Source of the DNA: Minisyncoccota bacterium
Lineage (GTDB): Bacteria; Patescibacteriota; Minisyncoccia; Phycocordibacterales; UBA1006
Direction of reading: 5' to 3'
NCBI GenBank assembly: GCA_021129535.1
Contig: JAJOLB010000006.1
Span: 1-11,170 of the forward strand
Length of the DNA stretch: 11,170 nucleotides
Notes under the pieces: model-generated
Database searches by the model: none
What the model was told of the DNA's origin: nothing
What the model saw: only the letters and a program-made list of their open reading frames with translations
Translations under genes and position numbers: made by a program
Part shown: positions 5,724 to 11,170 of the stretch, piece by piece
Position numbering within the stretch: the stretch's first letter is position 1
Layout of the letters: each line of letters opens with the position of its first letter

Positions 5724-6394
5724 ACTTTTTTAATTTTCCTAGACTCATTGACATGAACATGTTCACTAAAAAAATTCATAGGATCAATGACAATAGGTTT
5801 TTTATCAAGCTTTCTAAAATCACATTGTAAATATAATTTAGGCAATTCCCCAACAGCCGCACCAGAACTACCAACCAAACCTAATACTGTGTCTCTATTT
5901 ATTTCAATAATTGGATGACTACCAAGACTAATCTCTCGTAACATTTTTTGATATGACGAAAATTTTACCAATGGTTTTTTCAAGTGACAATACATTGTAT
6001 GTAATATGTATCCATCCTCGGTCTGAATATGGGGATGTGACAGTAATACATAGTAGCCATTTACCACAGAATAACCTGAATATTCCAAGACCCCTTTTAA
6101 CAAAGGTCGTACCTTCGACTTTGCATCTGTCACAAGTTCAATCCCTAAATGATAATAGGAAGGTTCCTTACTCACTGGATGCAATCTATTTCCAAAGAAC
6201 CCACAGAATGGATTTACATATTCAAAGACGTCTTTTTCAAGTGGTGAATAGAGATCCAAGGCAAAAAGCATGTGTTTCATGGTATTCCAAAAATCTAAAT
6301 TATTACTGAAATCAGGCACAAGATAGAGCTGTTCAAATTTTGGTCTATGAGGACGTGGCTTTATATAATCTGTTAATCCTGGTAATACAATCAT
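5708..6394 (-). CDS. Degenerate M23/LytM-like peptidase-family protein
   Basis: This 228-residue protein carries an M23-like (lysostaphin-type) beta-sheet domain from about 60 to 210. It follows the family order: NPFCGFFGNRLHP (61-73), YYHLGIEL (80-87), GVLEYSGYS (101-109), the HTMYCHL turn (132-138), GLVGSSG (172-178), and then the segment where active enzymes have HxH. That segment reads LPKLYLQCDF (184-193), so both histidines are gone (K186, Y188). The first motif is HxxxE (H82, E86) rather than HxxxD. Zn-dependent cleavage of peptidoglycan is therefore unlikely, and a binding or activating role like that of EnvC/NlpD-type LytM proteins is more plausible. No signal peptide or transmembrane segment is visible. 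It starts 7 nt after the murB stop, which places it with cell-wall synthesis. Confidence 0.65.
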   Translation of the reverse strand: MIVLPGLTDYIKPRPHRPKFEQLYLVPDFSNNLDFWNTMKHMLFALDLYSPLEKDVFEYVNPFCGFFGNRLHPVSKEPSYYHLGIELVTDAKSKVRPLLKGVLEYSGYSVVNGYYVLLSHPHIQTEDGYILHTMYCHLKKPLVKFSSYQKMLREISLGSHPIIEINRDTVLGLVGSSGAAVGELPKLYLQCDFRKLDKKPIVIDPMNFFSEHVHVNESRKIKKVEKEA

Positions 6395-6400
6395 GATTCT

Positions 6401-6409
6401 ATCATATCA
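6401..6409 (-). promoter_or_regulatory. Possible internal promoter at the murB end
   Basis: TGA-TATGAT on the minus strand is an extended -10 overlapping the murB stop and placed 6 nt from the ATG at 6394. It could give an extra leaderless transcript of the M23-like gene. It may be fortuitous, since the gene is only 7 nt behind murB. Confidence 0.3.
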
Positions 6410-7418
6410 CAATGTTAACCTCTGGCTCTAAATCAATACTAAAAACCTCATGAACCTTTTTAATAATATTTTTCACATGTTTATAAACCTCGACACCTGT
6501 TCCGTTTCCATTATGAGTTACGATTAATGCGTGATTTTTATAATTTCCAACATTACCTGAGGTAAAACCCCTGTATCCAAGTTCGTCCAGTATCCAACCT
6601 GCTGGAATTTTTACCATGTCATTTTCTAGGTCAAAATATTTTACCTGTGGGAATTTTTCCTGAATTTCTGATAACTGTTTTTTTGAAATAATAGGGTTTT
6701 TAAAGAAACTTCCTGCCATTCCGACCTCGCCAACCTTGGGTAATTTTGATTTTCTAATATCAATAATAATTGTGGCAATATCCTGAGGTGTTGGGTTCTT
6801 AATTCCTTTTTCAGTCAAAGACTCTGCAACACGACCATAATTCAACATGGCTTTCCCTTTTTTTTGCAAAGTTATATAGACATAGGTAATAATATATTTT
6901 TCAGGATTTTTTTTGAATATACTATTTCTATAATCAAAATTACATTCATTATTAAAGAGAACCTTTTTCTCGGCATCAGGTAATAAAACATATTCGACCG
7001 ATGAAATAACTGATGCAGCCTCAACACCATAGGCACCAATGTTTTGCACAGGTGCTGCCCCAACCGTTCCTGGAATATAGGCGAGGTTTTCAATTCCCCA
7101 ATAATTATGTTTGACTGACCACATAACAAAATCATGCCAAGAAACCCCTGCACCAACACGAACAGTAATCGAATCATTATCTTCGGAGACAATATCTATT
7201 CCTGATATTTCGTTTTTTAAAACAAAACCGTCATAATCATTAATAAAGAGAATATTACTACCACCTCCAAGAACAAAATGTTTTTCTGATTCTGACCATT
7301 CATTACTGGCAAGTATTCTATACAATGAATCATTATTTGTTGCACTCGCAAAATATCGTGCCACAGCTGGCACCATAAATGTATTAAGGTCTTTTAAATT
7401 TTTGTTAGTTTCTATCAT
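6402..7418 (-). CDS. murB: UDP-N-acetylenolpyruvoylglucosamine reductase (MurB)
   Basis: MurB is the FAD enzyme that uses NADPH to reduce UDP-GlcNAc-enolpyruvate to UDP-MurNAc, the second committed step of peptidoglycan synthesis. At 338 residues it fits the longer, E. coli-like type. The FAD domain has LNTFMVP (11-17), LGGGSNILFI (50-59) and GIENLAYIPGTVGAAPVQNI (108-127), which continues GAYG. YRNSIF (163-168) supplies the conserved Arg. The substrate domain has KLPKVGEVGMAGSFFKNP (225-242), with S237 as proton donor, and ends in LEPEVNIV (330-337), with E333 or the neighbouring acid as the second catalytic residue. All key residues are intact. The gene has its own promoter and leads a murB/M23 unit. 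The TGA stop confirms that TGA is read as stop. Confidence 0.95.
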   Translation of the reverse strand: MIETNKNLKDLNTFMVPAVARYFASATNNDSLYRILASNEWSESEKHFVLGGGSNILFINDYDGFVLKNEISGIDIVSEDNDSITVRVGAGVSWHDFVMWSVKHNYWGIENLAYIPGTVGAAPVQNIGAYGVEAASVISSVEYVLLPDAEKKVLFNNECNFDYRNSIFKKNPEKYIITYVYITLQKKGKAMLNYGRVAESLTEKGIKNPTPQDIATIIIDIRKSKLPKVGEVGMAGSFFKNPIISKKQLSEIQEKFPQVKYFDLENDMVKIPAGWILDELGYRGFTSGNVGNYKNHALIVTHNGNGTGVEVYKHVKNIIKKVHEVFSIDLEPEVNIVI

Positions 7419-7424
7419 GGTTTA

Positions 7425-7453
7425 ATTTTACTTGTTAAATGCATTTTTGTCAT
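7425..7453 (-). promoter_or_regulatory. Promoter of murB
   Basis: On the minus strand -35 ATGACA (7448-7453), 17-bp spacer and -10 TAAAAT (7425-7430). The -10 ends 6 nt before the ATG, predicting a leaderless mRNA; no Shine-Dalgarno is seen. Confidence 0.5.
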
Positions 7454-7493
7454 TCTCGCAAAGAAAGACGAACGGCACATTGATAGCAAACAA

Positions 7494-7513
7494 AAAAACA
7501 CTCTCGTGTTTTT
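7494..7513 (-). terminator. Terminator of the DsbA-like gene
   Basis: On the minus strand AAAAACAC-GAGA-GTGTTTTT forms a perfect 8-bp stem with a GNRA-type loop, running into further T. The 5' arm begins with the AA of the TAA stop codon (7512-7514). Confidence 0.75.
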
Positions 7514-8180
7514 ATTCTACAACCTCTACACTAACTTCTTCTTTTTCAATAAGGTTATCATTTATAAAACTATTAATATCAATCTTTTCTCCGTTGAATA
7601 CAAATGCTGGTGTTCCTGGTAATTGCAATGTTTCAGCCTCTTTATATTGGGCATTTACAATCTCCTTTACCTTAACTGATTCTAAATCAAAGGTAAATCT
7701 ATCAACATTAATACCAACCTCTTCTGCATACTGTTTCAGGTATTTTTTTGGATTAAATGATTTTGACCATTCTGCTTGATTTTCAAATAATTTATCATGC
7801 ATTTCCCAGAATTTCCCTTGTATTCCTGCGGCCTCGGCAGCCTGCGCTGCAATTTGAGCATTTGGGTGGATAGAACGTAGTGGAAAATGTCGATATTCTA
7901 ATTGAAATTTATCACCAAAATCATCTACAAGTTTTTGAACCTGTGGTGCCACAGCAGAACATGCCGGACATTGAAAATCTGAATATTCGATAAGCTTGAT
8001 TTCTGATTCTAAATTCCCCTTTAAATGGGCTGATGGTTCTGAGACCTCAACATTTGCAAATGTTTCTGGATTAACCTTGTTGCTATTTTGTGACACAAAA
8101 AATGCAACAACGAGCAATACAATTAAACCAATAATAACTCCATTTTTAATTTTTTTCTTTTTTCTTGATTGATTAGACAT
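7512..8180 (-). CDS. Membrane-anchored DsbA-family thiol:disulfide oxidoreductase
   Basis: This protein probably makes or rearranges disulfide bonds in exported proteins. Its 222 residues start with a very basic cytosolic tail (SRKKKKIKNG, 5-14) and one transmembrane helix at about 15-30, so the thioredoxin domain faces outward. The domain begins IKLIEYSDFQCPACSAVAPQ (61-80), with a CPAC active site (C71, C74). It continues through YRHFPLRSIHPNA (96-108) and the helical insertion AAQAAEAAGIQGKFWEMHDK (111-130), and reaches the cis-proline loop LPGTPAFVFNG (187-197, P191). This is the thioredoxin_4/DsbA-like layout. No DsbB or VKOR partner is in the window. A single-gene unit with its own promoter and terminator; the -10 lies 7 nt from the ATG. 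Confidence 0.9.
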   Translation of the reverse strand: MSNQSRKKKKIKNGVIIGLIVLLVVAFFVSQNSNKVNPETFANVEVSEPSAHLKGNLESEIKLIEYSDFQCPACSAVAPQVQKLVDDFGDKFQLEYRHFPLRSIHPNAQIAAQAAEAAGIQGKFWEMHDKLFENQAEWSKSFNPKKYLKQYAEEVGINVDRFTFDLESVKVKEIVNAQYKEAETLQLPGTPAFVFNGEKIDINSFINDNLIEKEEVSVEVVE

Positions 8181-8187
8181 ATATTCC

Positions 8188-8216
8188 AGTCTAAATTAAA
8201 AGAATTAAGTTTGCAA
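8188..8216 (-). promoter_or_regulatory. Promoter of the DsbA-like gene
   Basis: On the minus strand -35 TTGCAA (8211-8216), 17-bp spacer and -10 TAGACT (8188-8193), 7 nt upstream of the ATG at 8180. A leaderless mRNA is predicted. Confidence 0.5.
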
Positions 8217-8244
8217 GGTAAAAATGACTTTACATTATGTTATA

Positions 8245-8270
8245 AAAAAGAAAACAAATGTCTTCTTTTT
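8245..8270 (-). terminator. Terminator of tyrS
   Basis: An 11-bp stem with one G-U pairs 8245-8255 with 8260-8270 around a 4-nt loop and ends in a T-run on the minus strand. The 5' arm uses the last bases of the TAA stop (8269-8271). Confidence 0.7.
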
Positions 8271-9444
8271 AAGTAATTTTATACCAACGTTTTTTACCAA
8301 TTTGGATTTCATCATTTGGTTTTAATTCAAAATCTTCTGCGGAAACTTTTTTGTCATTTACCTTTATGGCACCTTCACCAATCAATCGTTTAATTTGTGA
8401 TTTCGATTCTCCTGTTGCAGACTTCAATGTTTCGATAAAGCTAGCACCAAGAGCGATTTCTGGAATATTAGAGGGCTTATTATCCTTTTGTACATCGTTA
8501 ATCCAGGCACTCTTTGCATCTGTCGCACTCTTTGCATTATGAAATTTAGAAACAATAAATTCTGCCAAATCAAATTTTATATCCCTTGGATTTTCATCAG
8601 AATCAAGTCGCACTTGAACCATTTTTAAATCAACATTCGTTAACAATTCAAACCCTGGCACAATCATATCATCTGACCAAGTCATAATTTTCTTGAATTT
8701 TTCATCAGCTGAATCTAAAAATGACAACATATTCCCTGTGGTCTTTCCCATTTTATCACCATTAGAATCAACCAGTAATTTCATGGGAATAACAAATTTT
8801 TCTTTTGGAGGGTTTTGATTTTTTAATAAATCTCGCCCAACCAACATATTGAAGGTTTGATCATTTCCACCAACCTCTCCATCAACATTCATTGTAACAG
8901 AATCGTATCCTTGCATCAGTGGGTACATAAATTCATGAATATAGATTGGAGTCCCAGCATCAACACGTTTTCGGAACATATCACGGTCAAGCATTCGCTG
9001 TACCGTCATTTGCGAAGCAAGGTTTAGAACGTCTTCGAAATTCATTTTTCCTAGCCAGTCATTATTAAATTTTAATTCTGCTGGATTTTCTCCATCAAAT
9101 TTTAAAACTGACGACGCCTGTTCCTGGTAGAGTTTACAGTTTTCTAAAACTTGTTCATGGCTTAGTTGTGTTCGTGCCTGTGATTTATCAGGGTCGCCAA
9201 TACGTGCGGTAAAGTCCCCAATTAGTAGGATAATTTTATGTCCAAGCTCCTGAAACTGGGCAAGCTTTATTAATGGAATCATATGTCCCATATGTAATGT
9301 CGGACCTGTTGGGTCAATTCCTAGATACAGAGTTAACTGTTCACCTGAATTTAAACGTGATTTTAGAAAATCCTCATTCGGGAAAACGCGTTCAACACCA
9401 CGTACTGCAATGGTTTCAATTTTTTGTGCATCTGTATTTATCAT
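8269..9444 (-). CDS. tyrS: Tyrosyl-tRNA synthetase
   Basis: This class I synthetase attaches tyrosine to tRNA-Tyr in the cytoplasm. It has 391 residues in the usual order. The Rossmann catalytic domain has YLGIDPTGPTLHMGHMIPL (40-58), with the HIGH-type motif HMGH at 51-54, then GDFTARIGDP (76-85) and the tyrosine-recognition segment YPLMQGYDSV (174-183). GGNDQTFNMLVGRDL (192-206) leads to the KMSKS-type loop KMGKT (231-235), where Gly replaces the first Ser, a common variant. A linker ends in an S4-like RNA-binding domain at about 332-391. It resembles the TyrZ/long form rather than E. coli TyrS, from memory. The -10 TATAAT ends 6 nt before the ATG. It lies 35 nt after the YibE/F stop, with no obvious terminator between them, so read-through is possible. 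Confidence 0.96.
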   Translation of the reverse strand: MINTDAQKIETIAVRGVERVFPNEDFLKSRLNSGEQLTLYLGIDPTGPTLHMGHMIPLIKLAQFQELGHKIILLIGDFTARIGDPDKSQARTQLSHEQVLENCKLYQEQASSVLKFDGENPAELKFNNDWLGKMNFEDVLNLASQMTVQRMLDRDMFRKRVDAGTPIYIHEFMYPLMQGYDSVTMNVDGEVGGNDQTFNMLVGRDLLKNQNPPKEKFVIPMKLLVDSNGDKMGKTTGNMLSFLDSADEKFKKIMTWSDDMIVPGFELLTNVDLKMVQVRLDSDENPRDIKFDLAEFIVSKFHNAKSATDAKSAWINDVQKDNKPSNIPEIALGASFIETLKSATGESKSQIKRLIGEGAIKVNDKKVSAEDFELKPNDEIQIGKKRWYKIT

Positions 9445-9450
9445 AATTAT

Positions 9451-9456
9451 ATTATA
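9451..9456 (-). promoter_or_regulatory. -10 element of tyrS
   Basis: A perfect TATAAT on the minus strand ends 6 nt before the ATG at 9444. The -35 region (CTTTAT at 17 bp) is poor. No T-box leader is present: with 35 nt between the genes there is no room for one. Confidence 0.45.
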
Positions 9457-9479
9457 CTGTTGGACTGAGAAAAATAAAG

Positions 9480-10565
9480 CTAATGACTATGGTGTGCACA
9501 AGCGCTTTCAATACTGTGTGCGTCTTTTTTAATTGAATCAAGGAAAATATATGTAGCCATCCATGTTGTTATCGGAACAGCTAATGTCAATGCAATCGCT
9601 CCAATAAGAGATCTCATTATTTCTATAAAAATAAATTCCTGACTAATAAGAACAAAGAATGGTATTTCTAAAAGAGATATATACATAATCATTGGTAGTG
9701 TTGCCCCAACATATGCAAAAACCAAAGTGTTTACAAGAGATGAAATATGGTCACGACCCACACGTAAAGCTTTTATAAAAATATTTTTTCTGCTTATTCC
9801 ACTGGTCGATAATTCCCTTACAACAGCAACCTGGGTAATGGTTATATCATCAAGAACCCCTAAAATTCCTATAATAATTGATGCAGAAACAAGACGCACA
9901 AGATTAATGCTGTCTCCAACCTCAGACGATAGAAATTGAATTTCATCATTAATAAAACCTGTAAGATGTGTAATTTTTGTAACTAATGCCAACAATACAA
10001 TAGCAAGAATCAGAGATGAAAATGAACCCAAAAAGGAAACAAGACTTTGCCTATTAAACCCATGCGTAACAAAAATACTTAAAAACAAAACAAATAATCC
10101 AAAAATAACCGTTGTCCAAATGGGATCAAATCCTGACAACAACATAGGTGTAAGCACGAAAAACAAAAGAAACATACTGAGACCAAGACTTCCCAATGAT
10201 CTAAGTCCTTTTCTTTTTGCGAGTATCAAAATACTTGCAATAAAAATTACAAAAATAAGAGCTATTGGAAAGTTACGATTTATATTTATAAAATTATAAT
10301 AATCTTGCTCTAAAAAATATTCAAGGTGTATTTTTGAACCAATCGGAACCTCTATTCCGTATGTATTTACATCAATAACTGAACCGTCTTTTAATTCTGT
10401 TATATAATTCTTAAAATTATTTTCATCAGTATTAATATCCACAACGGTACCTGAAACATAAACACTGATTGAATTAAGGTCTTCTACTGAAGAATCTTCT
10501 GCAAATGTATTTTGAGAAAAGAAACTTACTACTATAATTAGTATTATTTTAAACAAGTTTTGCAT
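9480..10565 (-). CDS. YibE/F-family multi-pass membrane protein
   Basis: This 361-residue inner-membrane protein belongs to the YibE/F family, of unknown function. It has a probable signal peptide (MQNLFKIILIIVVSFFSQ at 1-18; possible cleavage near NTFA, 19-22). An outward beta-rich segment of about 75 residues (23-97) follows. Then come roughly seven or eight hydrophobic segments from about 100 to 345. Family landmarks are GVLDDITITQVAVVREL (236-252), with a buried acidic pair D239-D240, and RVGRDHISSLVNTLVFAYVG (268-287), with TLP just after it. The C-terminus carries SACAHHSH (354-361), a Cys/His tail suited to bind a metal; whether other members have it I cannot tell. The start overlaps the fur-type gene by 22 bp, implying translational coupling. 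A role in metal handling is inference. Confidence 0.85.
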   Translation of the reverse strand: MQNLFKIILIIVVSFFSQNTFAEDSSVEDLNSISVYVSGTVVDINTDENNFKNYITELKDGSVIDVNTYGIEVPIGSKIHLEYFLEQDYYNFININRNFPIALIFVIFIASILILAKRKGLRSLGSLGLSMFLLFFVLTPMLLSGFDPIWTTVIFGLFVLFLSIFVTHGFNRQSLVSFLGSFSSLILAIVLLALVTKITHLTGFINDEIQFLSSEVGDSINLVRLVSASIIIGILGVLDDITITQVAVVRELSTSGISRKNIFIKALRVGRDHISSLVNTLVFAYVGATLPMIMYISLLEIPFFVLISQEFIFIEIMRSLIGAIALTLAVPITTWMATYIFLDSIKKDAHSIESACAHHSH

Positions 10566-10942
10566 AATCCAAATATTTCAAAAATATGATTAGTAATTTT
10601 ATAGCCCGTTTTTTTTTCAAGAGATGGAAAAGCTTTATCCATACAAATATCAATGGATTCTCTTTTCTTGCAAGTAGTACAAATAATGTGATGGTGATGT
10701 CCATTTTCCCCATGAAATTCAAAATAAGAAACTCCTTCCCTGAAATCAGTTTGATAAACCAATCCGCTATCTACAAGAACCTTTAACGAACGGTAAATGG
10801 TAGAGGTGTCCATCTTGGTTTTTACTTTTTTTTTAATATCATCTATCATCAGAGGCTTCTTATTAATATCTAGCGTTCTAAGTATATCAACCCTTTTTTT
10901 AGTCAACGAAAGACCTTTTTCTTTTATAATTTTTTCATACAT
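10544..10942 (-). CDS. Fur-family metal-responsive transcriptional regulator
   Basis: A dimeric DNA-binding repressor of the Fur/Zur/PerR/Mur family. Its 132 residues are close to typical. The N-terminal winged helix carries LTKKRVDILRTL (13-24) and the recognition helix DTSTIYRSLKVLVDSGLV (45-62). The C-terminal dimer domain has YFEFHGENGHHHHIICTTC (73-91), with a four-His run at 82-85. The structural zinc site is formed by C88-x-x-C91 and C127-x-x-C130, as in most Fur proteins. A further conserved His is H119. Which metal it senses (iron, zinc, manganese) or whether it senses peroxide cannot be told from these residues. It overlaps the YibE/F gene and is preceded by palindromes, so autoregulation is likely. 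Confidence 0.93.
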   Translation of the reverse strand: MYEKIIKEKGLSLTKKRVDILRTLDINKKPLMIDDIKKKVKTKMDTSTIYRSLKVLVDSGLVYQTDFREGVSYFEFHGENGHHHHIICTTCKKRESIDICMDKAFPSLEKKTGYKITNHIFEIFGLCKTCLK

Positions 10943-10951
10943 ATTATTTCT

Positions 10952-10979
10952 ATTATTTCATTTTTGCAAAAATTTGCAA
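10952..10979 (-). promoter_or_regulatory. Candidate promoter of the Fur-family gene
   Basis: On the minus strand a -35 TTGCAA (10974-10979), a 16-bp spacer and TGA-AATAAT (hexamer 10952-10957) precede the ATG by 9 nt. Both elements are weaker than elsewhere, and the -35 overlaps the TTTGCAAA palindromes, so repression by the gene product would be easy to picture. Confidence 0.35.
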
Positions 10980-10980
10980 A
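10961..10980. promoter_or_regulatory. Tandem TTTGCAAA palindromes, candidate Fur-family operator
   Basis: TTTTTGCAAAAA (10961-10972, a perfect 12-bp palindrome) is directly followed by TTTGCAAA (10973-10980). Their centres are 10 bp apart, one helical turn. They overlap the promoter of the Fur-family gene. Fur-type regulators bind AT-rich palindromes and often in overlapping pairs. The exact consensus of this protein is unknown. Confidence 0.35.
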
Positions 10981-11000
10981 AAAATAACCTAGGTAATATA

Positions 11001-11025
11001 TTAAATGCAAAGAATTTGCGTTTAA
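11001..11025. repeat. Inverted repeat at the NDH-2 breakpoint
   Basis: Arms TTAAATGCAAA (11001-11011) and TTTGCGTTTAA (11015-11025) are complementary but for one G-T, around a GAA spacer; A11000 and T11026 extend the pairing. It repeats the TGCAAA/TTTGC core of the tandem palindromes 20-30 bp away, so it may be a second operator. It also lies a few bases from where the NDH-2 match ends. Confidence 0.4.
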
Positions 11026-11170
11026 TTAAAATTGATTCTGTTACGTGGTAGGCATTTAATGCTCCTGTGGCGAGCTCATGAATCAGTGGGGTAAATAAGA
11101 AATAATTTTCTTTATTTATGATGGTTATATTATGATTTTTTCGTAGAGATTTTGGCAACGATAAATAGGT

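Larger units (their letters stand above)
10958..11170 (-). pseudogene. Truncated type II NADH dehydrogenase (NDH-2), 5' part
   Basis: The frame is open at the right edge and ends in TGA at 10958-10960. From the edge it reads TYLSLPKSLRKNHNITIINK and continues ENYFLFTPLIHELATGAL, then NAYHVTESI. This matches the beginning of FAD-dependent NDH-2 proteins after the first nucleotide-binding glycines, including the hallmark (N)YFLFTPLL-HE(V)ATG. After Ile the match stops: LIKRKFFAFNILPRLFFC is unlike the family, and a stop follows. About 300 residues, including the NADH-binding Rossmann domain and the membrane-contact C-terminus, are missing; the Fur-family gene takes their place. The change point is near 11030, right beside the inverted repeat at 11001-11025. 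Deletion, insertion or a misassembled contig are all possible. Confidence 0.6.

Noticed and set aside
5953..6309. Plus-strand 118-codon frame opposite the M23-like gene
   Set aside because: Sense-strand frame matches M23 motifs in order; the antisense translation has no recognisable features or start signals.
6872..7192. Second minus-strand frame inside murB
   Set aside because: Out-of-frame within intact MurB motifs.
7432..7779. Plus-strand frame opposite the DsbA-like gene
   Set aside because: Serine/threonine-rich shadow of the thioredoxin gene, crossing its terminator.
8181..8268. Small RNA or extra gene between the DsbA-like gene and tyrS
   Set aside because: The 88 nt are accounted for by a promoter and a terminator.
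10797..11051. Plus-strand frame opposite the Fur-family gene and its promoter
   Set aside because: It crosses the palindromes and the NDH-2 fragment and is antisense to conserved coding sequence.

Overview
The window is AT-rich bacterial chromosome, densely packed and mostly coding on the minus strand. It probably comes from a small-genome bacterium of the Candidate Phyla Radiation (Patescibacteria, perhaps a Parcubacteria-like lineage). The grounds are very short intergenic gaps, almost no Shine-Dalgarno sequences, a 57-residue SecE, and small single-domain housekeeping proteins. TGA is used as a stop (murB, and the broken gene at the right edge), so the code is not the TGA=Gly code of Gracilibacteria/SR1. 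The lineage is an inference; the compactness and lack of Shine-Dalgarno are visible.

Layout: (1) 168-1434, plus strand: a dCTP deaminase-like gene directly followed by a dihydrofolate reductase, a dTTP-supply pair with its own promoter and terminator. (2) 1449-1973, minus: a stand-alone DinB/YfiT-fold protein. (3) 1981-3300, minus: secE-nusG-rplK with a promoter, a structured leader and a terminator; rplA (L1), the usual partner of rplK, is not there. secE is a 57-codon gene. (4) 3303-4673, minus: an Nramp-fold transporter without the canonical metal-binding motifs. (5) 4756-4855: a 100-nt imperfect inverted repeat. (6) 4865-7453, minus: murB, a degenerate M23/LytM-like gene, and a membrane-anchored SIMPL-domain gene, all linked to the envelope. 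(7) 7494-8216, minus: a membrane-anchored DsbA-like thioredoxin. (8) 8245-9456, minus: tyrS. (9) 9480-10980, minus: a Fur-family regulator overlapping a YibE/F-family membrane protein, with palindromic candidate operators upstream. (10) 10958-11170, minus: the broken 5' part of a type II NADH dehydrogenase (NDH-2) gene.

Two window-wide patterns stand out. First, for eight genes a -10-like hexamer lies only 6-9 nt before the ATG, which predicts leaderless or nearly leaderless mRNAs. The two exceptions, secE and the DinB gene, have longer leaders. Second, five genes have their stop codon inside, at the edge of, or in the loop of a terminator-like hairpin, so transcription units have almost no 3' UTR. 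Together they suggest units trimmed to the minimum.

Functionally the window mixes housekeeping (translation, secretion, cell wall, dTTP synthesis) with less understood envelope and metal-related genes. The most unusual are the Fur-YibE/F pair beside a truncated NDH-2, the Nramp-like protein with altered binding residues, and the M23-like protein without its HxH motif. No tRNA, rRNA, CRISPR array, transposase or phage gene was found.
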